NCBI GenBank assembly: GCA_012270795.1
Contig: JAAXHO010000159.1
Coordinates: 416-39,231 of the forward strand
DNA: 38,816 nt
Source of the DNA: Candidatus Poribacteria bacterium
GTDB taxonomy: Bacteria; Poribacteria; WGA-4E; WGA-3G
Direction: 5' to 3'
Shown here: piece by piece, positions 26,049-35,486 of the stretch
How the letters are laid out: each line of letters begins with the position of its first letter
Numbering within the stretch: the stretch's first letter is position 1
Translations under genes and position numbers: made by a program
The notes under the pieces: model-generated
What the model was told of the DNA's origin: nothing
What the model saw: the letters and a program-made list of their open reading frames with translations, nothing else
Databases searched by the model: none

Positions 26049-27389
26049 ATGCATACACTAAACCCATTAGCAGCCGAATTAAACCAACAGATCCGCGACA
26101 CTTCTCCAGAAGTCTACGCGCTTCTCTCCGATTTAGGCAAACATATCTATCTACCAAAAGGAATCCTAAGTCAAAGTGCTGAAGCAATAGAAAAAGCTTC
26201 TCGTTATAATGCAACACGCGCTGTAGCATTAGCAGAAAACGAAATAATGCACCTAAACGTTTCGCATCAATTCGTCCCTGAACTAACACCTGAAACCGTA
26301 TACAGCTATCCACCTATACTCGGCAACCGGGAATTACGAACTGCATGGCAAAATCATATTCGCATACAAAATCCACTTCTTACAGAAGCAACACTCAGCC
26401 TCCCGATTGTGACAAGCGGAATGACACACGGTTTCAGTCTACTCGCAGATCTATTTGTCAATGTCGGTGACACGCTTATACTTCCAGACAAGATATGGGG
26501 AAATTACAAACTTATATTTCAAACCAAAGCAGGTGCGAATTTACAAACCTACCCATTCTTTAACAGTGACAGATGCTTTAATATCAGAGGATTGAGCGAT
26601 ATCCTTTCTAAACATACTGGAAACAAATTGCTGATTCTGTTGAATTTTCCCCACAATCCGACTGGATACGCAATCACACATGCCGAAGCACAACAAATCA
26701 GGGATACACTTGTAAAACATGCCAAAACAGGATGTCGTATTCTCATAATGATAGATGATGCTTATGCTGGCTTCTACTACGATGACACAGTCATGCAAGA
26801 ATCACTTTTCGGTATGTTTTTAAACTGCCATACAAATAGCATCGCAGTGAAAATTGATGGGGCAACAAAAGAAGAATACGCATGGGGTTTACGCGTAGGT
26901 TTTTTGACATTCGGGCTTGCAGAAACGGTGATGAAAGGAATTGAGGGGAAGGTAAGCGGACTCATCCGCGCAAATACATCCGGAGCATCGCAAATCTCTC
27001 AAACGCTTATACTTCAAGCAATGAACGCACCAGAGTATACAGAACAAAAACAACACAACTATGAGATACTAAAGGCACGAGCATTGAAAGTAAAACAGGT
27101 TGCTACTGACAAAAAATATGCAAACCTCTGGGAAGTCTACCCAAACCATGCAGGTTACTTCACATGCCTATCCCTTAAATCAGGAAATGCTGAAGAAGTC
27201 CGTCAAACGCTTCTTGAGGAACACGGAATTGGCACAATCGCACTGAGTGAAAATGAAATACGAATTGCTTATTCCTGTCTCCAAGAATCTGATATTGAAG
27301 TTGTCTTCCATAAAATCGCACAAGTTATCAGAAAGTGGAGCACGCAACGGAGTAATCAACCGAATTCACAACATTGCGTGCTTCACTAA
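26049..27389 (+). CDS. Class I/II aminotransferase-like PLP enzyme
   Basis: 446 residues from the chosen start, MHTLNPLAAELNQQ. The frame is open upstream to 25938 but that part runs through a repeat, whereas 26049 has AGGA nine bases before it. Fold-type I features: a VTSGMTHGF cofactor-binding turn, LLNFPHNPTGY (substrate/PLP ring contact), MIDDAYAGF (Asp to the pyridine nitrogen), and the Schiff-base lysine in DGATKEEYAWGLRVGF with the phosphate-binding Arg after it. It has no obvious operon partner; the next gene is convergent. The substrate is unknown, and the nearest named families (aspartate/alanine transaminases) are only superfamily matches. Confidence 0.9.
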   Translation: MHTLNPLAAELNQQIRDTSPEVYALLSDLGKHIYLPKGILSQSAEAIEKASRYNATRAVALAENEIMHLNVSHQFVPELTPETVYSYPPILGNRELRTAWQNHIRIQNPLLTEATLSLPIVTSGMTHGFSLLADLFVNVGDTLILPDKIWGNYKLIFQTKAGANLQTYPFFNSDRCFNIRGLSDILSKHTGNKLLILLNFPHNPTGYAITHAEAQQIRDTLVKHAKTGCRILIMIDDAYAGFYYDDTVMQESLFGMFLNCHTNSIAVKIDGATKEEYAWGLRVGFLTFGLAETVMKGIEGKVSGLIRANTSGASQISQTLILQAMNAPEYTEQKQHNYEILKARALKVKQVATDKKYANLWEVYPNHAGYFTCLSLKSGNAEEVRQTLLEEHGIGTIALSENEIRIAYSCLQESDIEVVFHKIAQVIRKWSTQRSNQPNSQHCVLH

Positions 27390-27395
27390 AAAGGA

Positions 27396-27998
27396 CTATT
27401 CTGAAAGTGTTATAACACCACAACTCACTTGCGTGCCATCTGCTAAACTACCAGTTCCAACCTGTTCGTGAATGACAACCACTTTACCGAGTATATCGGT
27501 TGATGGATTGGTGTCAAAAGTGAGGTCAGTGAGGTAACTATTGATCCCTACACCATGTTCATCAGTTGTAAAAGAATAGGATTTAAATCCTTCAACATCC
27601 CAGATACTACCAGGCGCATCGCAACTATTACCAGTATAGATATATGCTGCGTACTTACGGCCAGGGACCGCATTCTGAATCTCAACATCAAAGTTCTGAA
27701 TCTTATATGAACCGGAGGATCCTGTATCTGAATCTACATATTCCATAAAAATCGCTGTACCGGTAATCCCACTGCCATCCTTTTCACCAAGTGTTACTGT
27801 AACTGTTCTGTTTAGATCAAGAAAACCTTCGTCAAAAGCTTCAAGCAGCCTTGTTGAAAAACGTGATGATGAACCGCTTTCACAGCCTATAGTGAAACAC
27901 GCTGCAAGGATAAGAATAGCTAACATGGATAACGCCTTATGTTTTACCGTAAAGACATTTTGTACGCCACAATAAAGGACGTTTAAATTTTTGTACAT
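27396..27998 (-). CDS. Cu/Zn superoxide dismutase-like lipoprotein lacking most metal ligands
   Basis: 200 residues. A hydrophobic stretch (26-38) ends in the lipobox FTIGC with lipidation at C39, so the mature protein is membrane-attached. The body follows SodC order: VPGRKYAAYIYTGNSCDAPG aligns with the SodC segment around HGFHIHE-G-C, and GKVVVIHEQVGTGSLADGT with VSCGVI aligns with the C-terminal VVIHAGxDD...ACGVI. The structural cysteine pair (C126, C193) and one ligand-like H177 are kept, but the HxH copper ligands are Ala/Tyr. Dismutase activity is therefore unlikely; a structural or metal-handling role is possible. AAGGA precedes the ATG; an internal Met25 is an alternative start. Confidence 0.62.
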   Translation of the reverse strand: MYKNLNVLYCGVQNVFTVKHKALSMLAILILAACFTIGCESGSSSRFSTRLLEAFDEGFLDLNRTVTVTLGEKDGSGITGTAIFMEYVDSDTGSSGSYKIQNFDVEIQNAVPGRKYAAYIYTGNSCDAPGSIWDVEGFKSYSFTTDEHGVGINSYLTDLTFDTNPSTDILGKVVVIHEQVGTGSLADGTQVSCGVITLSE

Positions 27999-28002
27999 TT
28001 TG

Positions 28003-28391
28003 CATTTTCCTTTTCTTACGCCAAAATTTGGCGGTTTTGGTTAATTTGTTCTCCGTTTTGGAGACTTCGTTTATTCAATAAAAGAGACATGCCCTTGCAT
28101 CTGTCCTCCAAATAAAATATTATCTGGTAAACTTCAGGTGCCCTATAGAGTTTATGAACTAAAAAGATCGGGCATATCTCATATCCCCGTAAAACAACGG
28201 GGACGTTCTTTGCGTTAGACTTTAGTTATACTAAAGTGCTTTGTTAACTTTGTCAAAGTTACGATTGACTTCTTTAGATGTAAGTGCGGAGGTTTAAAGT
28301 CTCCCCGCAAGACTCAAAACGTTTTTTGTTTTAACTCATTCGGTGGATTCTTTCTCTACACGCGTCCACCTCTCGCGAGTCCTTGGTGGCT
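28003..28391 (-). other. Hairpin-rich intergenic region, possible IS200/IS605 (tnpB) end remnant
   Basis: Five stem-loops lie between two minus-strand genes. Perfect stems are CGCCAAA/TTTGGCG (28019-28033), CCCCGT/ACGGGG (about 28184-28202), ACTTTAGT/ACTAAAGT (about 28219-28237) and AACTTT/AAAGTT (about 28246-28260). TGCGG/CCGCA lies near 28285-28309. Upstream of them on the minus strand, one frame reads TKDSREVDACRERIHRMS, a stop, then SCGETLNLRTYI, which recalls the ragged C-terminus of TnpB followed by its structured right end. This is a weak resemblance; the region may instead be the leader of the SodC-like gene, whose start has a hairpin 20 bases upstream. Confidence 0.35.
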
Positions 28392-31300
28392 TTACTGTGG
28401 AAAGTCTTCAAGCCCAATAACCTGCAAACCGCTGTTTTCAGTACCGACATAAAGTATGCCATTGGAAACAGTGATAGAAGTAGCATCGTCCAAAATTTCT
28501 GGTGTTATCCGTTCCCAAGTGCTATCTGCACTTGTTAATCGATACACGCCACCTTGAACATTTTTTGAAGTACACACAGCATATAAAGTTGTGTCATCCA
28601 AAGCAAAACGGTCAAATATCAGCTGTTGTCCGTCAAAATCGTTGATAATGTTCCATTTCGTGCCATCGTTTGAATGCAAAGCACCTTTGTCGGTAGCAAT
28701 GTAGACGGCTTCGTCAGTGATGAGTATCTGCTTGAAAGAATCAACAGATATTGGTAGCGGGACGGTTTTCCAATTACTCCCTCTATCAACAGAGTGAAGT
28801 AAAATACCATCAGGTTTGCCAACGTAGACAGTGTCACCAGAAACCCCAAACTTGAAACTATTAGGAGAAGTTAAGTCTGCAATGTCGCGAGTATCTTCTA
28901 TCTTGGTATCGGACCAACCTGTGCCGTTGTTCATTTGAGATGAAGGATTCCATATTAGAAGTTTCCGTCTGCGTTCAACATAGAACGTGTTCCCGCTCAC
29001 AGCAAATGCCCCCAGAAATCTGTTCCCATGCTGAGGAATTTTCCTTGCAAATTGCTGGCATTATTTTCATTTGCATCCTTAATTGCATTCATAAATTCTG
29101 CTATGAGATCCCTTTCACCAAAGTCAGGAACACCTTCGACCGGGACAAGCGTCCCATTTTGTTCGTCTAAACGAAAAAACTCTGGTTGAAAAACAATGTG
29201 TCCCTTTGCGTAAAGAATTCCATCTGCTTCTAATATTTGTTGTATTCTTACTATTTGTTGTGTTCTTGCCTTGGAGAGCGGGTGTTTAGTGTTGAAAAAA
29301 GTTATATGCGTCTCATCAGCATTCACAGGAATTGCGTTCCATGACCGTCCACCGTCAACTGATGTAATAAGTTTATCATCCGCTACTGCGTAGAGTTTAT
29401 TCTTAAAGACAGTTAGATTTTGTATTTTGCCACCTAATCCTGTATTAAATCGTTTCCATGAATCACCGCCATCGGTTGACCGGCGGATTCCGTTGCCATC
29501 CCCTATGTAAAATTGGGACTTGGCACTTGTAGTGTGCTGTTGATTAGGGGATTCATCGTTGCTTTGGACTTTCAAAGCAGCAACAACACTCATACCTGAA
29601 AACCTTTTGTAAGGAGCTGCTTTATCAACGAGCATCCATGTTTTCCCCTCATCCGTTGAGCGCAAAATATCCTCGGAACCTATTAACACCACCGTTTTTC
29701 CTGCAGCAACAATCTTGAGAGTTGTAGATATTTCATCTTTTTGAAAATAGTTTTTTGGTGTAATATCTGTCCACGAGTTACCTTGATCTGTTGATTTAAA
29801 AACTTTCCATATATACAGTTGACTTAGAGGTGTCTTCGCCATCGCCGCAATATCTATAAAATTCATATCAGCCGTAATTTTGCGATTTCCTACAAGAACA
29901 TAAAGACGATGTTCAGACACTGCAAATGCGTGAATAGATTTAGATTCCGCTACCAGTAACTTTTCCCACACACCCGATCTATCAAGACCATCTTCCGAAT
30001 TCGGTTCCGGGTTGAAGCGGAAAAGTCCTCTATCGGTACCAGCAAATAGTGTATTTTCATGAGAGGTTAACGTATAGATTTTTCTGAATGCCAAACCTTT
30101 TTTTAGAGGTGTCCAAGAGATACCTGCATCATCAGAGTAATATATTCCCTGAAGAAGCGCGAGGTAAATTTCAGTAGAACCTTGTGCATTATCTTTTACG
30201 ATCAAGTCCATTGCCCGTCCTTTCGGACGAGGACCGAGAGATTTCCATGTTTCACCTTTATCTTTTGAAGCGAAGACTGCCTCGTCAGTCACAATATAGA
30301 GAATATCATTTTGCTCAGCTATCGGCATCTTTCTGTGTGTGATAGGGAGGTTCCTGTTGATTAAGTGCCACCCTTTGTTTGCAGTCGTCAATCGATAAAG
30401 TCCTATTGGTGTCACCGCATAAAGGTCATTTGTTTTCGTGGCAAATAGCGTAGATATTTTTACCGGATCAGGGCTGTCAAATTGAGTCCACCGTTCCGTT
30501 GAGAGTGGCACCTCTGTTTCAATCGTTGGAATAACATTGGTAAAATTTACGTTTTGAGATGTGTCCACTTTTTCACCAGTGCCTTGACTTTTACTGGAAA
30601 TATCGGTGGTTCCGAGTTGATTACGCGAATCAGGTTTTATTTTTCGGACAGCACTAACAGGCGTATCAACAATTTCAACCGTTAACATTGATTCGGAATC
30701 GAGATCGTACGGTTGGAAAGAGATCGCAAGGTGTTGGACTCCAATACCTATTAATAATAGAACCAAAATAGCAGAGGCAGCAGAAACTAACCACGGTAAA
30801 AAAGGCTTGCTGCTTGATGGAACAATAGGATTGATGCGCGAGGTCTCCTTTATTATATTTTCTGTAAATTGTGTTGGTAGTTGAAAACTGCTAAGGTTTT
30901 CGCGAATTATCGCTTCCTCTTTCCTTAAACGGTTGCGCGCGCGACTGAGTCGGCTTTTAATCGTATTTGAGGACACACCGAGCATCTTGCTAATTGCTTC
31001 ACATGTCATTTCTCCAAGATAGTGGAGTGCCATGACTGTGCGTTCGCTCTCAGGCAATTTTTTGAGCAGTTTTTGGACGACTTCGCGCCGGGCTTCAGCC
31101 GCTTCAGTGTCTCGTTTCTCTGCCATATATCGTGAATGTGACACTTGATCAATCTCCGCAACGTCGGTAGTTTCTAAAGATTGGGTCGGAACCTTCTTTT
31201 TTCGATGCCATTCGGTGCATAGGTGAGACGCAATTACATATATCCACCCCGGAAACAAACTGTGGTCTTTCAAAGTCCTGAGTCTTTGATAAGCTCTGAG

Positions 31301-31459
31301 AAAAGCATCTTGCGTAATTTCTTGTGCAATATGAAAATCCCCGATTTTGCGCCAGGCAAGTGCGTGAATTCCCTTTTGATATTTTTCAACGAGCTCGGTA
31401 AATGCCGTTTGATCACCGTCCAATGTCCGCTGAATCAGTTCAGGATCGTTATTTTGCAT
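28392..31459 (-). pseudogene. ECF sigma factor fused to a membrane helix and Asp-box beta-propeller, frameshifted near the 3' end
   Basis: The start is taken at ATG 31459 (GGAG eight bases upstream) rather than the GTG at 31468. Residue numbers count from that GTG. Sigma region 2 (about 15-90, ITQDAFLRAYQRL) and sigma region 4 (about 127-182, LGVSSNTIKSRLSRARNRLR) are complete. A single transmembrane helix (224-247) and a flexible linker follow. The large extracytoplasmic propeller has Asp-boxes SKDKGETW, SDDAGISW, STDQGNSW, STDEGKTW, STDGGDSW and SVDGGRSW. The frame closes at 28997 but propeller sequence (LGAFAVSGNTFYVE, then SVDRGSNW) continues in the -1 frame to 28392. One missing base between 29009 and 29027, perhaps in the five-G run, would restore about 1020 residues. 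Alternatively a GTGA overlap makes a second protein. Confidence 0.8.
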
Positions 31460-31693
31460 AAAAAGCACTCCGGAGTGGTATCACTACTTAATTAAAGTGA
31501 CGAGTTTTAAAATTAAAAAGGTTGCATTATTTTTGTGGATTTTATAGCAAATCCAAAAAATCCGCCATCGGGGAATAACACGTGATTGTAAAATTCTAAG
31601 TTGTTGTTCAAGTTGTACCCAAGTTTATAGTTTAGACGTTAAAATTATAGAATAATTTACCATTAAAATTGGCAAAAAAATGGAGTTAAAAAA

Positions 31694-33637
31694 ATGCAAT
31701 TGAAAACTCTCGTTCTTATCAGTGTTGTAGTGATTGTGTTAGGAAATATAATGGTTGCAGAGGGAACATCAGGCATAGACAATCGCGATATCTTTGTCGG
31801 CGCAAGCGCACGAGCTGTCGGCATGGGCAGCGCATTCACCGCTGGCCCCTCAGCAAATAACGGGTTTCTCTGGAATCCCTCCTCACTTGGGTTCATGAAC
31901 GGTTTGGAAGTGAACATGGGCGGTATTCCGTTTACTGGAGAATCTTCAGGCCCCGATCAAGCATTTTCATTAGCAGCAAGTCCAAACAGCCTCGGTTTGA
32001 CGAATAAAAACATCGGAAATCTCTCTATAGCGTCTTGGTTCAATGGATGGAATAATAACAACAACGAATCTACTCAGATTGTGCTTTTAGGATACGGTAT
32101 AGCACTTGGGAAACAAGCCTCCGCAGGTGCAAACTTACGGTACTATCAGAACAATATACCGATCAGGACGAATTATCTTTGGAGTGTGGATATCGGCATG
32201 CAATTTACTTATCCGCTGGAAAAGTTGGGTGATTCGGTCACGATAGGCATGAATCTGTCAGAATTGAGCAATGGAATTCGGGATGCTGAAGGTGCGTTGA
32301 TTGAGCCTTTAGATGAAAGTATGCCGTTAACAACACGTTTTGGTTTGACATATCGCCCAGATAGTTCAACTTTATTATCCGCTGATATGGCTATCCGTGG
32401 AAAAAATGATGCAAGTTGGGGAGAAAGACTGCGGATGCATTTCGGGGTAGAACGTTGGTTATTCAACAAACATTTAGGACTTCGCGTAGGATATACTGCA
32501 CTCACCGCCTCTGAAAGATTTAGTTCAGGTCAATGGACACAAGGAATTAGTTTTCAAAACGGAGCGGGACAGTTAGATTATGCCCATGTTAGAGGCGGTG
32601 ATTTAGATCAAAGTTTACATTGGATTTCGGCGACGCTGCGGTGGGGCGGAAAAAGGAAAGAGGTTACACATATTGAGGACACTCCTTCTGTCACAGAGGT
32701 TAAACACCAGGATGTTCCTGATATAGACATAACACCACCGATTCTGATGCCAAAAACACTGGTGCCGGATACTGAAAATGTCGTATCAACTGGGGAATTA
32801 CAACTCTCGGAAGCTGCAATTTCACCAAACAGTGATGGTATCGCAGATACAACAACATTCCGCTTTCAGGTTAGAGCCACTGACGAATGGAAATTGACAC
32901 TCCGTGATGCATATACAGAACAGGTGTGGGAAAAAACTGGAACCGGTTCGCCCCTCGAAGGTGTTGTCTGGGATGGAAAAAGCAATGCCGATAAATTAGT
33001 ACCTGATGGAGATTATGTCGCGCAACTATACATCATAGATGAAAAAGGCACTCCGCATCTCAGAAGCAGCAAAAAAGTTACTGTTGATTTAATTCCAGCA
33101 ACATTAGAAATCTCTAAAAAATCAGCTGCAAGTGTCGCAGTGAAAACATGGGATATCAATCCTATTGCTGATTGGAAACTGGAGATCTACGACACGGCTA
33201 ATAAATTAGTCGAAAAAAGCGAAGGGAAAGGGGCACCACCAGAAAACATCGTCTTGACGAAAATCCCGCAGTCAACATCAAAAACCTACAAATTTGCTTT
33301 AAGTGTTAGAGATATTGCTGGAAATCAAAGTGTTCATCAGGCACAACTTCAGTTCGGCAGTGGACAAACCGACAGCGGAAATGAGACAGCAGATGAACCT
33401 AAGTTAGTCCTCATGGTTGGGTCATTCACTGAACGGCGTAATGCCGATATGTTGGCTGATAATCTAAAACACTTATATCCGAATGAGAAGGTCCAAATAT
33501 ACACTGTATCGGTAAATGGTACAACAATGCATCGGGTGACAATTGGGGAATTCGCACAACGTTCAGAAGCGGCGGGCCTCAAACAGCAAATTCAGGAGTC
33601 GCAAGGGGTTGAACCTATTCTAATTACGCCTCAATAG
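31694..33637 (+). CDS. PorV-like outer-membrane protein with FlgD-like and SPOR domains
   Basis: 647 residues. A signal peptide (1-24, ending VAEG or nearby) is followed by a PorV/UPF0164-type beta-barrel (about 30-320) opening with ASARAVGMGSAFTA and WNPSSLGFM. Next come one or two FlgD-type Ig modules: AISPNSDGIADTTTF with VVWDGKSNADKLVPDGDY (about 370-465), then a second, more divergent copy to about 550. A C-terminal SPOR domain (about 570-645, LMVGSFTERRNADMLADNL) would bind denuded peptidoglycan glycans. FlgD-like modules elsewhere form part of C-terminal sorting in PorV-associated secretion. GGAG lies eight bases before the ATG. Divergent from the ECF fusion gene. Confidence 0.82.
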   Translation: MQLKTLVLISVVVIVLGNIMVAEGTSGIDNRDIFVGASARAVGMGSAFTAGPSANNGFLWNPSSLGFMNGLEVNMGGIPFTGESSGPDQAFSLAASPNSLGLTNKNIGNLSIASWFNGWNNNNNESTQIVLLGYGIALGKQASAGANLRYYQNNIPIRTNYLWSVDIGMQFTYPLEKLGDSVTIGMNLSELSNGIRDAEGALIEPLDESMPLTTRFGLTYRPDSSTLLSADMAIRGKNDASWGERLRMHFGVERWLFNKHLGLRVGYTALTASERFSSGQWTQGISFQNGAGQLDYAHVRGGDLDQSLHWISATLRWGGKRKEVTHIEDTPSVTEVKHQDVPDIDITPPILMPKTLVPDTENVVSTGELQLSEAAISPNSDGIADTTTFRFQVRATDEWKLTLRDAYTEQVWEKTGTGSPLEGVVWDGKSNADKLVPDGDYVAQLYIIDEKGTPHLRSSKKVTVDLIPATLEISKKSAASVAVKTWDINPIADWKLEIYDTANKLVEKSEGKGAPPENIVLTKIPQSTSKTYKFALSVRDIAGNQSVHQAQLQFGSGQTDSGNETADEPKLVLMVGSFTERRNADMLADNLKHLYPNEKVQIYTVSVNGTTMHRVTIGEFAQRSEAAGLKQQIQESQGVEPILITPQ

Positions 33638-33649
33638 ATTTCGCATTTT

Positions 33650-33673
33650 GCGTATGCATCCTACGCGTTTTTT
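33650..33673 (+). terminator. Terminator after the PorV-like gene
   Basis: GCGTA, 7-base loop, TACGC, then GTTTTTT, 12 bases after the stop codon. The right arm includes the TAG stop of the convergent amidohydrolase gene. Confidence 0.55.
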
Positions 33674-34509
33674 ATCTTGTAGAAATCTAAAGCATTTTGG
33701 TAGAAAAGTCGGTTTTTTTCTGCATCGGACGCATCGTCAATAGCCGAGAGTAGTGCTTCTAACCACTCACGGTATTTGGCAGCTAAGGTGCAGACAGGCC
33801 AATCGCTGCCAAACATGAGTCGCTCAAAGCCGAAGATTTCTACAAGATGATGGATGTAAGGTCTTAGTTCTTCAGCTGTCCAGTTTTCACTGGCAGTTGT
33901 CACAATACCTGATACTTTGCAGTAAACATTTTCAAAGGTGGCGAGTTCGCGCATGTTGGTAGCCCACGGCTCAAACACTCCATCTTTTATGTTCGGACCG
34001 CCACAGTGGTTGACAGCATGTTGGATCTCAGGTGTCTTTTTCACCAGTTCTACTGCAGCAGGAAGTTGATCGTGTTTCGCACAGAGGTCAAAAGAGAGGT
34101 TATATTTCGCCAATAATTTCACACCGTTCATAAGTTCGGGAGTAGCGTAAAACTGATTGTCCGTGTGGTGCCATGCCATTCGACGAATACCCACGACGAG
34201 ATCAAACGCCGCAAGTTGTTCCAAAATAACCTCAACATTTGGCTTTTCCAGCGGTGCTGCGGCGACAATGGCACCTATCATCCCATCTGTTTTTGCGATG
34301 TTCGTTAGTCATTCCACTTCTCGCACAACATGAGTCTCGGCAGGATCACCTTCCACATGAACAGATTTGACGACGTTTATGTCCACGATAGCATCACGGT
34401 AATCCTGTGGTGTGTATTTCTGTTGGAGTAGGTCAAATCCCTCTAACCACGGATATTCTAAAATAGAGGTATCCCACAGATGTTGATGTGTATCAATTAT
34501 TTTTTGCAT
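33661..34509 (-). pseudogene. Amidohydrolase (amidohydrolase_2 family) interrupted by an in-frame TGA
   Basis: The 5' part (34509-34312) encodes MQKIIDTHQHLWD, carrying the metal-binding DTHQH, and ends VVREVE followed by TGA at 34309-34311. Reading straight on gives LTNIAKTDGMIGAIVAAAPLE in the same frame, then GIRRMAW, HCGGPNI and GFERLMFGSDWPVC with the late active-site Asp, to a TAG at 33661. Relatives have Trp at the interruption (E-x-x-W-L), so TGG-to-TGA explains it. The intact product would be 282 residues, normal for this TIM-barrel hydrolase family (lactone- or dicarboxylate-type substrates). GGAGG precedes the ATG. TGA ends other genes here, so it is presumably a true stop. Confidence 0.85.
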
Positions 34510-34536
34510 GTGCCTCCTTATTCAACTGTCACTAAA

Positions 34537-34575
34537 ACCTATTCATCTGATGGTATAGTACCACACAGAATAGGT
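34537..34575. promoter_or_regulatory. Nested inverted repeat between divergent genes
   Basis: ACCTATTC (34537-34544) pairs with GAATAGGT (34568-34575); inside, TGGTA (34551-34555) pairs with TACCA (34559-34563). It lies 28 bases upstream of the amidohydrolase start and about 100 bases upstream of the ABC-2 permease start, a position fitting an operator or a leader hairpin. Confidence 0.45.
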
Positions 34576-34671
34576 ATCAAAACATAAAATCTCTAAACAA
34601 AGATTGGCAAAATCTGTGGTTTTATGATACCATACTACATAGAGAAATTCAACTATTAGAAAGTGCCTTGA

Positions 34672-35451
34672 ATGTTAGTTAAACCTGCCTATTTTGCCCT
34701 ATTTAAATTGACCCTCCGCCAACTATTCTGGAGTCGAAGAGGACTGCTGATATTGATTGGCAGTCTGCTACCGTTGGTCATCGCGCTGATTTTTCGGTTT
34801 AAAGTTAACAGTACAACGGGTGTAAACTCTTTTATTCCGCACATAACGTTTTTTCTTTATGGATTTTTGACCAGTTTGTGTGCAGTTTTCTACGGTTCAG
34901 CTATCGTTTCAGATGAAATTGATGGTAGAGGTTTAACTTATCTCCAAATGCGTCCTCTTAAGAAACAACAGATTCTACTGACGAAATTCGCTGCATACTT
35001 GGTAGGGTGCACCATTTTTATTATTGTTTCCCACCTACTTTTGACAGGTATTATACAGACACATCCGAAACTGAAAGACCGTGGCTTGGTGTTAGCAGTA
35101 AGTTTTCTATATACTGGTTCACTATCATTGGGATTGCTTGCCTATGGAGCTTTTGCGATGCTTTTGTCTGTTCGATTTAAACATCCTGTTCTTTGGGGTT
35201 TATTGTTTGTGTTCGGTTGGGAAAAGATCACATCAATTCCTCCAATGCCGAGTGGAATCAAACGTATCTCATTATCACATTACTTGATGACACTGTTTCC
35301 GGATTTCAAATTACGCGGTGACATACTTGATGATTTTTTAGGGAATACGCCGCCAGCCGTGTGGATAGCAGCGTTAGTAATCTGCTTGTTAACTGCAGGC
35401 GCGATGTGGCTCGCCGTTCGGATTTTCAAGGAACGAGAGTATTTGGTGTAG
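34672..35451 (+). CDS. ABC-2 type transporter permease
   Basis: 259 residues with about six hydrophobic segments (near 24-42, 56-80, 105-127, 137-165, 172-186, 228-250). The cytoplasmic loop SDEIDGRGLTYLQMRPLKKQQ (given as SDEIDGRGLTYL and RPLKKQQIL) has the ABC-2/NosY pattern E-I-x-G-x-L...R-P-x-x-R preceding the third helix. It would form the membrane pore of an exporter with a separate ATPase. No ATPase gene adjoins it; the only ABC ATPase in the window is some 33 kb away. The ribosome binding site is weak. Convergent with the kinase gene after it. Confidence 0.82.
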   Translation: MLVKPAYFALFKLTLRQLFWSRRGLLILIGSLLPLVIALIFRFKVNSTTGVNSFIPHITFFLYGFLTSLCAVFYGSAIVSDEIDGRGLTYLQMRPLKKQQILLTKFAAYLVGCTIFIIVSHLLLTGIIQTHPKLKDRGLVLAVSFLYTGSLSLGLLAYGAFAMLLSVRFKHPVLWGLLFVFGWEKITSIPPMPSGIKRISLSHYLMTLFPDFKLRGDILDDFLGNTPPAVWIAALVICLLTAGAMWLAVRIFKEREYLV

Positions 35452-35486
35452 AAAAACCAAGCGACGACCAATGCAACTTTAAAGAA

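Noticed and set aside
9740-34311. Reassignment of TAG or TGA to Trp as an explanation for the broken genes
   Set aside because: Both codons end other intact genes in the window (TAG after the peroxiredoxin, TGA at 314 and 12943-12945), and intact genes use TGG normally.
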